Positions 23,693 to 35,448 of a stretch of 64,000 nucleotides of DNA are shown in pieces. Numbering within the stretch: position 1 is the stretch's first letter; each line of letters begins with the position of its first letter. The DNA comes from Monocercomonoides exilis. Its lineage: Eukaryota > Preaxostyla > Oxymonadida > Polymastigidae. A program made the translations under genes and the position numbers. Under the pieces are notes generated by a model, which did not search any database, was not told where the DNA came from, and saw only the letters and a program-made list of their open reading frames with translations. The stretch lies in assembly GCA_001643675.2 (NCBI GenBank), contig LSRY02000008.1:1676001-1740000 (forward strand), read 5' to 3'.

Positions 23693-23918
23693 TAGTGTTT
23701 CAAAAACAATGAATATTCACCTTTTCACATTTCAAATCTTCAATAAAACCATTTCATTTTTCACAAAAACTTTTCATTTTAAGTTGTTTATAAAATGCAC
23801 GCATAAAATTCTTTTTAATCTTTCTAATTAATTGGCAACATTTTTTTTGAATAATCACTTTTATTTTATTTTCTTGTTTTAAGAAAAATTGAATTATTTC
23901 ATTGAATATCATTCTAAC

Positions 23919-23989
23919 TTGTGAATTCTAGCAAGATTGGAAATATTTCCTTTGAAACACTATTTCTACAAATTGTGCGGTAGTTTGTT
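23919..23989. other. Loop (spacer) of palindrome 1, 71 bp
   Basis: Unpaired centre between the two ~9.95 kb arms. The last matching pair is 23918 with 23990; inside it the bases no longer complement. There is no gene and no obvious motif. A real single-copy loop of this size argues mildly against a pure read fold-back, where loops are usually a few bases. Confidence 0.85.
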
Positions 23990-24215
23990 GTTAGAATGAA
24001 ATTCAATGAAATAATTCAATTTTTCTTAAAACAAGAAAATAAAATAAAAGTGATTATTCAAAAAAAATGTTGCCAATTAATTAGAAAGATTAAAAAGAAT
24101 TTTATGCGTGCATTTTATAAACAACTTAAAATGAAAAGTTTTTGTGAAAAATGAAATGGTTTTATTGAAGATTTGAAATGTGAAAAGGTGAATATTCATT
24201 GTTTTTGAAACACTA

Positions 24216-24665
24216 CAGTCAAAACGGGATATAATCACATCGGATTTTGCTCAACTTTTTGTGACTATATCTGGTTGTGATTATGCACGATGATGCTTTA
24301 CTCAGAAAAAAATAAAGATAAATGAATTAATATTTTTATTTTGAGTCAATTTTTTCATTTTCGGAAATTTTTCACAAATACACATTTTTTACTTGATTGA
24401 ACAATTTTTATCATAAATACACATTATTTTGACTAATTCAAACATATTTCTGAAAAATCAAAAAATCGAAATTTATGATCAAAAAAATCGATTTTTCAAT
24501 GAAAATGAACACATTATAAAACAAAATGTTATTATATATATTCAGCCTTGTGATAATATGCGATAGAAAATGAATGAAAAATAGGCCAAAAATGTCGGTG
24601 CATGGAAAAATGTGACTATAAACGAATGTGATTGTATTCGATGTGATTATATCCAATTAAGACTG
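24216..24665. mobile_element. Pogo/Tc1-like non-autonomous TIR element (450 bp), right copy
   Basis: Mirror of 23243-23692 with the same CAGTC ends and TA flanks (24214-24215 and 24666-24667). It lies about 225 bp from the palindrome loop. No transposase. Confidence 0.75.
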
Positions 24666-24667
24666 TA

Positions 24668-25692
24668 TTTGAAAAATTTGAGAAAAGTTTGGTTAGCTTG
24701 AAAAAGCAAAAATTAAAAAATAAAAGCAAATATTCTCAATTTTTCAATTAATAGAAAATAGTAATAATTATACAAATCAATAATAAATAGTACAAAACTT
24801 GTCAAAAATGTTTTTTTAAAGTCCTGAAAGCAATTACGTGCTTTTTATCAGTTGGCAAACAAAACAAAAAAATGTGCCAATAAGTTAAAAAGTCCCATTA
24901 AAAAGTTGACCCTTCTTATTTTCATGGCACGAACGTTCAAAAACTGGCTCATTTCCCGAAGTGTGCCACTATTATTTATTATTATCTATGGAATTTTTGA
25001 TAACCGAAAACTTCTGTCAAAATTTTGTAAAATCATTTCTATTAGTAATAATGCAGATCTTGGAATAAACTCTAAACAACAAAGAAATTCTTGCTTTTTC
25101 GAATAAAAATATATGATTCATAAGATTAAGTTAAGAAAAAATTTGGATAATATTTTTGATTTAGAGTTTGTTCCAAATAAATGTTGGCTACATGAAAATG
25201 AAAATACTCTCAAAAATTTTCATTTCCCAACACAATTATAACTTATGAAATAATCTGTTCCACTTGCCAAAGTGCAAATAAATAAGTAAACAATGTGCTT
25301 AACTAATAAATATTGTTCGTATATTTATTTTTTCTTTACAATATGGGACACAATTTTTGCATTCATGAAAAAATCGACGTTTTATTCTAAACTTTTTCTG
25401 CTGTTATATCATAATAAGTATTTAATTTAAATGCAAAAAGAAATATGGAAAACTATTAAAATTTAGAAAAATATTTGTAAATATTGTGTGGAACAAAATT
25501 CATAAAGCACAAAATTCCGACCCATATTATATCCCATTGAAATAAAATACATGCCAATATTGCTTAAAGATAAGCAAAGAATAAAAGAGATGAGATGGAT
25601 GTGAAATGAGAAGGGAAATAGAAAAGAAATGTAGATTGAATGCACTAAAATAGAGTATTTTTGAAATAGAAGAAGAGTAATGGCAGGCAGTT
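24668..25692. other. AT-rich spacer, mirror of 22214-23240
   Basis: Inverted copy of the spacer in the left arm; nothing beyond short shadow frames is visible. Confidence 0.5.
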
Positions 25693-28152
25693 TTGAGAGG
25701 AGACGAGCATAGGAAAATGAGCGAAGGAAAAAGGAGTGTTTCAGTGAGTGAATCGCATTTCTTATCTTTTTTCCAATTTTTCTCTTCACCTTCCATCCCT
25801 TTTGTATCCCTCTCCCATCTGACTTTTTTCGACATCTCAACAGCAAATGGGGCATGCTCGTCATTGGCCAATTTCTTTTCCCAAACCACATGTTTTATGA
25901 ATAGCTGCTCATTCTCATCACTCTGCGATGCGTATGATGGAGGGATTGTCTCTTCCCTCAACAATCCCTTGGTCTCCTTGTCTGCTTCAAACACTTCATT
26001 CGCTGAGTGTTGTCGTACAAGAAACGTTGTATGTGAAGGAAATGCAGATGTCAAGTTGACTCCAGGGAGACAAAACACAACAGATAATGGAGCGAATACA
26101 TTTATTTGGTGCGAGTGGAATGGATCGAAGACAACAGGAACAAGCGATTCTGTTTCAGATGGAATATCGGGTGGCGGGGCTATCTGCATGTACAATCTCA
26201 ATTCTGGAGAACTTTCAGTTTCGCATTGTCTGTTTAATAATTGCTTTGCATTCAGTCGTGGAGGTGGTATTATGTGCCATACAATCAAATCTGTTCAAAT
26301 CGAAAATAATGTTTTTAATTCATGTTCTGTTCAAAACAATGCCGGAGGAGGATTGTATGTGAAAATCATTTCATCATGTACCCGAATCAGCGGATGTGAA
26401 TTCCAGAATTGTAAAGCAGTTAATTACGGAGGAGGACTTCTTCTTGAAAATTTTCAGGTTTCAGAAACAGGATGCATTCCAACAGAAAGTGGAGAAGGGG
26501 AGAGTGCGTGTGTGTTTGACTGCAGCTTCACTTCATGCTCATTGACAAACAATTATGGAGGAGGCATGTATTGCGTCACTGTTCCTAATCAATTCAAAAT
26601 GAGGAGCATTCAGTTTATTTCATGTTCGGCACTGGGATATGGAGGAGGTTTGGAATTATATCCAAATCGAGCAGCAGCGCCAAATGAAACGATTTATTGT
26701 TATTTCCTTTTCTTCCATGAATGCAAATGTTCTGTAAATACGCCATATGGTCACGATATTTATTATGTTGATTATTATAATGTTTTTTTGAATTCAGGCA
26801 ATCCGTTCTATGAATGCTACACCACAAACACAGATGACCAGAGAGTGTGCTATGCATACAATTATGCAATTGCAAGTGCTTGGTCATATCAGCACACAGA
26901 TAAGAAGGATTGGCTGAAAAGAGGGATTCTCAATCGATTTGTGGCTGTGAGTGGAGGAAGCACAGAAGAGTTATGTGGATTGGATGAGCGAAGTGCATGC
27001 CGAACCATTGGTGTTGCAGTTGAAAGGAGCGTGATTCAAGTGAGCCTGTCAGTCACGCTGATGGAAGGGAATCACACGAGCGAGACAGCAACAATTGAGA
27101 TTGGATCGAAGAAGATTTCAGTCATTGGGACAGGCAAAGATAAGAGTTCGATTGGAACAGGAGCCCTTTCATCATCATCAGCAGTAGGAACGTTGTTCAG
27201 TGTGACAACAGGACACCTTGGTTTATTGCACATGAAGGTTGACTGCAATTCAAATTCAAGTCCTTCTTCTCCGAGTGTGGTTGTGGTGTCTGACGGAGGT
27301 GGGTCACTCTCATTGGAGGATGTTGTGATCACCACGAGTAAAACTGGAGGCTATGTGATGTCTTCGTCAGTGTTTGTGGTGCCGCTGTCACAGCTGTCGA
27401 TGGTTGGTGTGGAGATCATAAATATGAATGTCTCAAAACCATTGTTCTCTGAGCCGAATCTCTCTTCTCCTTCTTCTTCTTCTTCTTCATTGTTGCCATT
27501 GTTATCATCTGCACTGTATCTGACAGCCACAGCATCAGGAGACAGCGTGCTGGCGAATGTGAAGGTGACGAATGTGAAGTTGACTGAAGGAGATGGGGTG
27601 GTTGTGGCAAAGAGTGTGAAGGCAGGAGAGACGTTTGTGGTCAAGAATGTGACAATCGAAGAATGCGAGTGCAAGGCTGGAAGTGGTGGTGGGATCAAGG
27701 TCGAGTTGAAATCATCAAGCAAGTTGCAGGTTGGGACTTCATCAACCCCGGCAAATGAAGCAACAAAATTCAACGGATGCAATTGCAGTGGAAATGGTGG
27801 CGGGATAATGCTGCATCTGGAAGATGGCTCGCACGACTTCTCGATCGTGCATGTGGACATTTCAGGCTGCACTGCAATGTCTGGTGGAAATTATGTGTTT
27901 GCCAATGGGAGCAATTCGGCAAGCTGGGCAAGAAGCACCCCAACACTGAATATCCAGCGGGATAATATGAAATTCAACGAGCTGGTAGGATACGATCGGA
28001 ACGATACAATCATTGGACAATTCCCGCTTAATGCATTTCTAGACGCATTTCCGAGTGCAGTATATGCGTGGAAGAAGAAAATTGCCTGTGAAGATGCAAC
28101 TCGTGTCATTGTGCATTTGATTATTATCGGAGTAATACCATCATTTATATAA
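25693..28152 (+). CDS. Beta-helix surface-type protein, cassette D' (819 codons, mirror copy)
   Basis: Translates to the same protein as cassette D except for one residue: the codon at 27087-27089 gives Ala where D has Thr, in the TSET-TIEIG segment. It has the same six plus two GGG turns, the same type II linker (RFVAVSGG) and the same TTG opening; the first ATG is at 25717. It is convergent with C' (stop to stop about 255 bp). Identical long open frames in both arms mean either recent duplication or ongoing arm-to-arm conversion, or that one arm is an assembly copy of the other. Confidence 0.85.
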   Translation: MRGDEHRKMSEGKRSVSVSESHFLSFFQFFSSPSIPFVSLSHLTFFDISTANGACSSLANFFSQTTCFMNSCSFSSLCDAYDGGIVSSLNNPLVSLSASNTSFAECCRTRNVVCEGNADVKLTPGRQNTTDNGANTFIWCEWNGSKTTGTSDSVSDGISGGGAICMYNLNSGELSVSHCLFNNCFAFSRGGGIMCHTIKSVQIENNVFNSCSVQNNAGGGLYVKIISSCTRISGCEFQNCKAVNYGGGLLLENFQVSETGCIPTESGEGESACVFDCSFTSCSLTNNYGGGMYCVTVPNQFKMRSIQFISCSALGYGGGLELYPNRAAAPNETIYCYFLFFHECKCSVNTPYGHDIYYVDYYNVFLNSGNPFYECYTTNTDDQRVCYAYNYAIASAWSYQHTDKKDWLKRGILNRFVAVSGGSTEELCGLDERSACRTIGVAVERSVIQVSLSVTLMEGNHTSETATIEIGSKKISVIGTGKDKSSIGTGALSSSSAVGTLFSVTTGHLGLLHMKVDCNSNSSPSSPSVVVVSDGGGSLSLEDVVITTSKTGGYVMSSSVFVVPLSQLSMVGVEIINMNVSKPLFSEPNLSSPSSSSSSLLPLLSSALYLTATASGDSVLANVKVTNVKLTEGDGVVVAKSVKAGETFVVKNVTIEECECKAGSGGGIKVELKSSSKLQVGTSSTPANEATKFNGCNCSGNGGGIMLHLEDGSHDFSIVHVDISGCTAMSGGNYVFANGSNSASWARSTPTLNIQRDNMKFNELVGYDRNDTIIGQFPLNAFLDAFPSAVYAWKKKIACEDATRVIVHLIIIGVIPSFI

Positions 28153-28407
28153 TCTGTGAACATTATTATTCAGCAAAAAAGAACATAGAGCTGGATCAGG
28201 AATTCGATTTCTCTGATAAAGAAACAGTGAAAAGCTCCTTTCAATAGAAGATCTCTTGCATCACGAAATGGATGAAAGCAGGCGCAAAAGTCCCTTCTTT
28301 TTAATCTTCTTTTTCATCACACTCTTCCTCAGACTCTTCCTCTTCTTCCGCTTCATCGTAAACAAATCGCCCAGTCAAAATGAAAAAGGAAAAATGGAAA
28401 AAAAAAG
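28153..28407. other. Gap between convergent cassettes D' and C'
   Basis: Mirror of 19499-19753; purine- and pyrimidine-rich tracts, no gene supported. Confidence 0.5.
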
Positions 28408-29706
28408 TTATAGCAAAGATGGAAAAGAAGAAAAAGAAAGCGTCCCTATTCCAATCGAACTCTTATCTTTGCCTCTCCCAATGACCGAAATCTTCTTTGT
28501 TCCAATCGCAATCGTTGTTGCCTCGCTTGTGTGATCCCCTTCCATCAGCGTGACTGTCAAGCTTATCTGCACCTCGCACATCTCAAGCGCTTTCTTCACT
28601 GTCAGACATGGATTTGATTCATTTGACCCACAAAGTGGAGATGTATCATTTCCATTCGCTGACACATAAATTGCCTTATCCTTCAGCCAATTTTTTTTTG
28701 ATGTTTGACCATATGTCCAACCCTTAGAATCCGTATAATTATATCCATAACATACCCTCTGATCATCTGCGTTTGTTGTGTAACATTCATAGAACGGATT
28801 TCCCGAATCAAAATACAGATTATAGCGATCGCTAAAATGAACATCATGGCCGTAAGATGGGTTGTTAGAACATTTGCACTCGTGGTAAAAAAGGAAATAA
28901 CAATAGATTCCATCATCAGGTGTTGTTGGAGCATTAGGATATAATCTCATTCCTCCTCCATGTGTAGATGCTGAGCACGAAATAAACTGAACGCTCCTCA
29001 TTTTGAATTGATTAGGAACAGTGACACAATACATGCCTCCTCCATTTGATCCAGTAACCGAGCATGAAGTGAAAATGCAGTCAAACACACACGCACTCTC
29101 CCCTTCTCCATTTTCTGTTCCAATGCATCCTGTTTCTGAAACCTGAAAATTTTCTAATTTCAACCCTCCTCCATAATCAATCGCTTGACAGTTTTTGAAC
29201 TCGCATCCACTCACCCGAGCACAAAATGAAGCAGATAGGATATAAACACCTCCTCCATATCGATTTGTGGAGACACAACAATTGAAAGTGCTGCTTTCAA
29301 TAGTCACTGCTCTGATGGTATTGCACATTATCCCTCCACCACACCAATATGAAGAACACTCGTTGAATGCGCAGTGAGAAACTGTAAGTGAACCAGACGT
29401 TAAGCCATACATAAATATTGCTCCTCCATTCGAGGCTTGTTTTGTATAATCTTCGCTCATTTCAGTAGCCTTCGATCCATTCCACTCGCACCAAATAAAT
29501 GAATTTTCTCCATTTTCTGTTTCGTTTTGCCTCCCTGGCTGTTTCTTATTATCTGCATTTCCTTCACATTTCACGTTTCTTGTCCGACAACAACCGATAA
29601 ATGAGGTGTTTGAGGCAGTCAAAGAGGCATAGGGGTTGTTGAGGGAATGAACAATTCCTCCATCATATGCATCACAAACAGAAGTGAATGAGCAACTGCT
29701 CATCAA
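28408..29706 (-). CDS. Beta-helix surface-type protein, cassette C' (432 codons, intact mirror copy)
   Basis: One helix with the family's Cys-pair/GGG turns (SSYWCGGGIMCNTI, NRYGGGVYI, IDYGGGLKLE, SNGGGMYC, THGGGMRLYP), then the type I linker (AIYVSANGND, CLTVKKALEMCE, KKISVIG). It ends at SSIGIGTL plus a short unrelated tail. It stays open here because its homopolymer has nine bases at about 28691-28699, whereas the left-arm copy has ten. The frame opens at TTG followed by ATG. Family sequence continues in frame upstream to about 29800, then stops at unrelated DNA, so the 5' end is cut and no signal peptide exists. The second helix is absent; a stand-alone function is doubtful. Confidence 0.75.
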   Translation of the reverse strand: MMSSCSFTSVCDAYDGGIVHSLNNPYASLTASNTSFIGCCRTRNVKCEGNADNKKQPGRQNETENGENSFIWCEWNGSKATEMSEDYTKQASNGGAIFMYGLTSGSLTVSHCAFNECSSYWCGGGIMCNTIRAVTIESSTFNCCVSTNRYGGGVYILSASFCARVSGCEFKNCQAIDYGGGLKLENFQVSETGCIGTENGEGESACVFDCIFTSCSVTGSNGGGMYCVTVPNQFKMRSVQFISCSASTHGGGMRLYPNAPTTPDDGIYCYFLFYHECKCSNNPSYGHDVHFSDRYNLYFDSGNPFYECYTTNADDQRVCYGYNYTDSKGWTYGQTSKKNWLKDKAIYVSANGNDTSPLCGSNESNPCLTVKKALEMCEVQISLTVTLMEGDHTSEATTIAIGTKKISVIGRGKDKSSIGIGTLSFSSFPSLL

Positions 29707-29799
29707 ACACGAGGTTTGGGTTGACGTAATTGTTGAAGGCGAACATGCCTCATTTGATGTTGAAATATTGAAAAATGTCAGATGAAAAAGAGAAACAAA

Positions 29800-32700
29800 A
29801 GATAAGCCTTTAAATTACGCAATGCTAGTTATCTCCGTTGATTCCAACTTCACGTTCCACATTATCGTTATTTTCTTCTTTTTCTTTCTCTTCTTTTCTG
29901 GTCGAGTCATTGTCAATTATCTCATTTACCAAAAAATTCAACTTTTTGGAAGATTAGTTTGTGTGCAAAGTCTTTGCCTTTACAAGCTCTATCAGCTAAG
30001 CGCGAACTTTGCAAACAATTCCTCATGCGCTCAAATCCCAGTTAGAAAGCATTTCTCTTTTTCATATTTTTGAATGCATCAAAAAAGTCCATCTAATGAG
30101 CCTTTCATAAAAATTGCTGTGTTAATTCATTTGCGTTGGTTTTTTCTTCTTCTTCCACTATTTCCCTGTTTCTTTTGTTGGTGTCGTATGAAATTCTTAT
30201 CTTTCCAGTTTGGACCGTGTCAACATTTTTTTCTAATTTATTTCCTTCTTCATATCTTTTGTTTTCCTGGCAAATCCAACATGAAAGCAACGCTAAATCT
30301 GAATAACACTAGATTTCTGTGACGAAATTCAAATTCTCATCTGATCCTGATGAAAGATACACGGATGTATTTATCCTTCTCAATCTCGTAATTCAAAACA
30401 AATAAAGCAGGAACTTTGATGAGCGCCATCTGTTTACATCGATTATTTGCCTTCGGTTTTCATCGTTTCGTCTTTATCCGAAAGATTTTGAGTTTCCATT
30501 TCTTTTGCACACTTTGCTTCTGTGGCACGCATGCAAATTTTGCTGTTTTGTAACAAATCGCCCAATGAAAGATGTTGCTGAAATTTTAATGATTTTCTTG
30601 CTCTCTTTCTTTTTTCGTAGCAAATTCCTAATTCAGAAAATGCATGTAACAGTTCATATCGATTTTATAATTACTGGATTTCATGGCAAATGAAGAACTT
30701 GACGAAGGAATTGTCAAGCACGAATCTAGAATTATATGCAATTTTGAAGGTTTTGCCTCTATGAATAATATATGCGTCTTCTCAGAGTCAAAATATGCCT
30801 TTGACTCCATTTCCCAGCCGAAATTTTATTCTACAAGCAATTTCATTTGCTCCTCTTCCTCTATTTTTTCATTTTTATTCATCATGGTAATCTTTCCATC
30901 GCTAATCTTTGTCTTACGCACTCATCAAACTTCGCAGACAGAAGCACTTTTCGTAAGCAAACATGCCACCGTCATTTCGATTTCCCCGAAAACTAACTTT
31001 GAGTCTTCGCCTGTATTTTCTTTTGCCTTTGCTCAATCCTCAGTAATTCTGCCAGCTCTGAAAATGCTTCAGTTCCATTGTTAGACGTCAAAGGCAGTTT
31101 CCATGTTGCACCAGAAATAGGACATTATTTCATTGAATCGCATAAAAGACACAAAAGGCAAAATCATTACATTCGCTTCAATGGCTCCTCATTATTGCTG
31201 GCTGTTTTGGTGGAAAAAATCGCATAGCTGCAAGCAGGCGTTCCTGCGTCAGAAGGAAAATATCAATAAAAAACATATTTTCGAAAGCGCGAAGAAAACT
31301 ATCTTCATCGAACCCGACATTTATATGAAACTGCTCCTTGGACTTTTTGCTCTGAAATGCAGTCAACAATCCCAGTCAAAGTACTTCAACAGCAGGAACG
31401 TATCAACCTTGTTGCGTGCATCATCCGCAAAATTACTCGAAATTACTGAAATGGTAGAAGAAGGAGAAAAAAGAAGGAAAGGAAAGGGCAATGGCAAAAA
31501 CTTCCTTCTCTTCGTGGAGTTCTGATCCATATCGCTTCCTTTGGTCTTGCTGCATAAACACATGCACCGCAATCCCTCTTCGCTCCCGTTGGCTATTTGC
31601 ATTGTTTGGCCTTTTGGACATCGTTGCATGCGCATGTGCGGCTTGTGCCTCCCCTTAAGAAAATTAAAATAAGTCTTTGTTTCATCATTATTCTCTGAAA
31701 ATATAAGTGAATTCAACAATGAGAACAAAATTGAAGGAGAAATCGCCTTGAAGAACAGCAAAAATGAACAAATGTCGATGAGGAAAAAAAGAAAATAACT
31801 TAAATTTTGAATCAACAGACCTTTGATGTTCAGCTTCGAACAATATCTTCGCTCACATCAGCTCGATCTTTCCTGAAAATCGCAAATATCTCTGCATACA
31901 AATAATCCACCCCTCATTTCCAAAAAAATCTCTCTCTTTTTTTTTATGCAAAGGATCCTCGCCCCTGTTCCTTAATTTGCTTTTCGATTCTGGCTAAAAA
32001 AATTACTCTTATTCTTCCTTTTGACTTTGTCGTGTTTCTTCTCTTACTATTTTTGCCCTTCTCTCTTGTTTTTGCTCAAATTGAGCTGGTCATAAAACTT
32101 CTTCATCATTAGCCCTCTATGAGCATGCAATTATCCCTCTCGAGTCTTCTTCGTTGCTCAGGTTTTCAAAGACGTAATCGCCATCTTATTCATTTCATTC
32201 GATGCTTTGGCTCCGAAAAGGCTAGAAAAACATAAAATATCCTCTGACTGAATAAAACCAAAATAGAAATAAGAATATACGTTGTATCGCAGTTTCGAGC
32301 CTTTTGTGGCTGCACAGCCCAATGCTTTCCGAATATTAAAAAACAATCGAATTAATCGCAGTTCCAAGGCCAGCAGCATTACTTTTCATGTTTCATATAT
32401 CCTCTCACATAATAATGCATCCAAATTGGCGGTAAATTTTATTTGGCGGTCCCTCTTTTCGTGCATGTTAATTATATTTTGCGAAAATGATGGATAAATG
32501 CAACCATTAATAAATTATTTGAATTTGGAAAACATTCCTTTTTCAAGTACAAGGCTGCTAGAATGCCAATGCGCAATGAAGAATGCTTGAATGTTTTCAC
32601 TTTTAATTCTGCGAGACAGTCAAGACTTTTTAACAGATATTTCTATGTTAGGAGCGCGTATGCACGAAATGAAACAAAATCAATAAAAAATTTTTTACAA

Positions 32701-33944
32701 ATAATTTAATATCTCTGGGCATACGCTCGGCGACTGAAAAGCAGGTGGTATGAAGTTGCTTTTTGTTTATTATCTTATGCTTCTCAAGCATTTTATTTTT
32801 CCCTCTTTCAGCAGAAACAAATTTTTTAATCTGGGAACGAGTGCAAAAGGTTGGAGCGCTGCAGCCTAGCAAAGAGCATAAGCTGTAATCGTTCATTGCA
32901 ATGTTGCGTGCCTTGTATGTTATTTTTTTTTTTTTTTTTTGTTGCCTTCAGCATTGAAGCATCTGATTGCTTTGCCTTCTTTTGATACGCAGCATCGTCA
33001 TTTTCTGCAAATTGTGTTGAATTCCACAAATTGCACACAACTTTAACCCCGCATCAATTTGCTCATTTTTACGAATTGCGCATGTCTTTTGCATGTTTTC
33101 GTTCGATTTTTGTTTTTGCTTCGTTGCGCTCAAATTTTGCACGAGGCATGGAATAATATGAGCGCATGGCTTTGTGCTAATTTCTTCCAGAGTCTTATGG
33201 CCTTCCAAGTCGCATGCGCGTTATGTGCCGATTTGTTTGGCATGGATGAGCATTTGTGATAAGGACACAAGACGATTGCCTTCAGAATTATCTGGTTTCG
33301 GGTCGGATACCCATTTTGGCATGAGCCCTTTGCATGTTGGAGTTGCAGCACTCATTTTGGGGTCTGTCTAAGAGCGGCTGCTTACAGAGGCTGTGTGCTG
33401 CAATTTTATCAGCCGCTCAGCTGAATTATAGCCCTTCTGCAGAAAGCCACGAAAACTGAATTTATGCAGTCCATTTGATGTGTTTTGTGAGCAGATGGCA
33501 TTGGAATGGGAGTTTGGAACATGCACAAACATTCCCTATGGCAGCTCTGCGGCAGCAGAGAAGAGAGAAAGAGATAGAAGAGAGAAAGAGAGAGAAAGAG
33601 AGAGAGGAGGGATGTCTTTCTTGATGCGTCAGAGTGCCTGGCAGGCATTTGCTACAACAAGCGTATTTGCCGGGTTTGTTTTATCTTTTTTAATTTTAAT
33701 TTTTTATTTCTTTTTTTTCTTTTTCTTCAGCGGAAGCACACAGATGTCTAATTGCACAGAGAAAGGTGCAGAGAAAGGAGGAGAAGAAGAAGAAGGAGAA
33801 TGAGAAGGAGAAGAAGAAGGCGAAGGGGAGGGCAGCGCGATGTGTCGAGGTGCTTTTCTGGTGGAGTGGCAGTAGAAAAGGGCTAAAAGAGTATGTGTGA
33901 GTGAGTGGGCGGTGCAAATATCGACAGAAGGAGAACAAGAACAT
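29800..33944. other. Unassigned region in right arm of palindrome 1
   Basis: Mirror of 13966-18100. On the + strand, intron-like segments are seen at 32915-32951 (GTATGT, T run, CTTCAG; 37 bp) and 33674-33730 (GTTTGT to TTCTTCAG; 57 bp). Frames such as 30683-31084 (133 codons), 31133-31525 (130 codons) and 33480-33803 (107 codons) have no recognised family. It may hold a spliced + strand gene; exons cannot be assigned with confidence. Confidence 0.4.
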
Positions 33945-34502
33945 AAAAATAAATTAAATTAAAATAAAATAAAATAAAATATACAATATATATTATTTTA
34001 ATTTATTTATTTTTTATATTTATTCTTTTTGTTGAGTTGTTTGGCCTTTGAGTGTTTGAGGGTTAATTATTTTGTGAAGCGAAGGAGATGAGGAAGAGGA
34101 AGAGAGAAAGAGAGAAAGAGAGAAAGAGAGAAAGAGAGAAAGAATGGAAATGATTCGAAAGGCAGTTGAGATGCTGACGGATCTACGATGGAATTTCCAA
34201 GTTTGTGCAAATATTTTTATTATTTTATTTTATTTATTTTTTCCTTATTTATTATTGTCATTTTGTTGTTATTCAGCTGTTTCTGAGAATTCTGTTTGGG
34301 CAGACGCTGAACAGCCATTGATTTGTTGAAGCGACACGAAAGATCAGAAAAGAAGAAAAGGATGATTATTCAGCACTTCCTAACTAGGAACAGGAAAGCA
34401 TAGAAGTGAGCTCGTTGTTTGTTTTATTCTCACCGGAAAATAATATTCATTTGCACACAACTGCAATTGGCATTCAGCCAAATTAATTCATCATCATCAT
34501 CA

Positions 34503-34505
<3 letters not shown>

Positions 34506-34533
<28 letters not shown>

Positions 34534-34582
34534 CTTCTTCTTCTTCTTCTTCTTCTTCTTCTTCTTCTTCTTCTTCTTCTTC
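34506..34582 (+). repeat. TTC/TCT microsatellite
   Basis: About 25 trinucleotide units, preceded by ATC units. The corresponding left-copy position (about 13397-13430) has only a handful. It encodes poly-Ser in one frame, which I treat as an artefact of the repeat. Confidence 0.85.
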
Positions 34583-35448
34583 ATGTACAGTAAATACAAA
34601 ATGTTTTATTTGTCCAAAGATATTCGATGAACAGAATTACAAATCAAATGGAATGAAAGGACTTAACATTGGATGATGGCATTTGAGGAGAAGGGGGGTG
34701 AAAAGGCGGAGCTTGATGATGATTTTCAATGGAATGAAGAAGAGACTGTGATTTTTGAATTTGGAGAGAGGAAATGTGAATTGGAGCAAAAAGGAGGGAT
34801 TGATTGGAGGGAGTGGAATGAGAAGGTGGGTTGAGAGAAAGGAAAAAGAAAGAGAGAGAAGAGAAATATTTTTGGTGAAAAGAGAAAAAAAAATGAAGAG
34901 AACGTGTTTTGAAGATTACTTGTGTATGCTTTATTCTATTAATCGAAAGAGGCATTTTGGAAAGGAAAAGCTGCAAAATGGAATGATTTCAGCTGACTTT
35001 ATTTTTGTTGGAGAGGACGAAAGCGATGAAAGCGATGAAAGCGATGAAAGCGATGAAAGCGATGAATTGGCAATGAAAGTGGCAATACTTTGACAAAAGA
35101 AAAAAAAGATAGAGATTGAAGGATTATCAAGGTGTTACTATTTATTATTATTTATAATTATTTATTATTTTTTGTCATATTATTTGACCGATATTTTCAA
35201 TGATTTATTACATATTTTTATTTTCACATTCATTATCCATTCTTTTTTTTTTGAAGGCTTCTTCAGAAATCAATGAGAGAACAAGGAATGAGGAAGATTA
35301 ACAGAAGAAGACAACAGAAGGGCAGTTAATGGATTCAGCGGAAGAATGACTTGAAGGAATCTTTGCTATCACAAGGCATTGGCAGAGAAGAGGGCTTTTT
35401 GATATTTGTGAGAAGTTTCTGTTTTGTGAGCAGCAGAAGGGGAAGGAA

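Larger units (their letters stand above)
13966..23918 (+). repeat. Palindrome 1, left arm (~9.95 kb)
   Basis: The complement of 23990-33944 almost base for base. Coordinates of paired features add to 47905-47910 throughout, with only a few single-base indels and rare substitutions such as 20818 versus 27088. The arm contains cassette C, cassette D, a 450 bp TIR element and about 4 kb of unassigned DNA. Homology drops abruptly at the outer edge, inside an A/T-only run at about 13905-13966. Confidence 0.95.
23990..33944 (-). repeat. Palindrome 1, right arm (~9.95 kb)
   Basis: Near-perfect reverse complement of 13966-23918. It carries D' (25693-28152, +), C' (28408-29706, -, intact), the 450 bp TIR element (24216-24665) and the unassigned ~4 kb region. 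The few differences from the left arm are in homopolymers and single substitutions. Confidence 0.95.

Noticed and set aside
34419-34676. Poly-Ser protein
   Set aside because: Produced by the TTC microsatellite, which is much shorter in the mirror copy; no conserved flanking protein.
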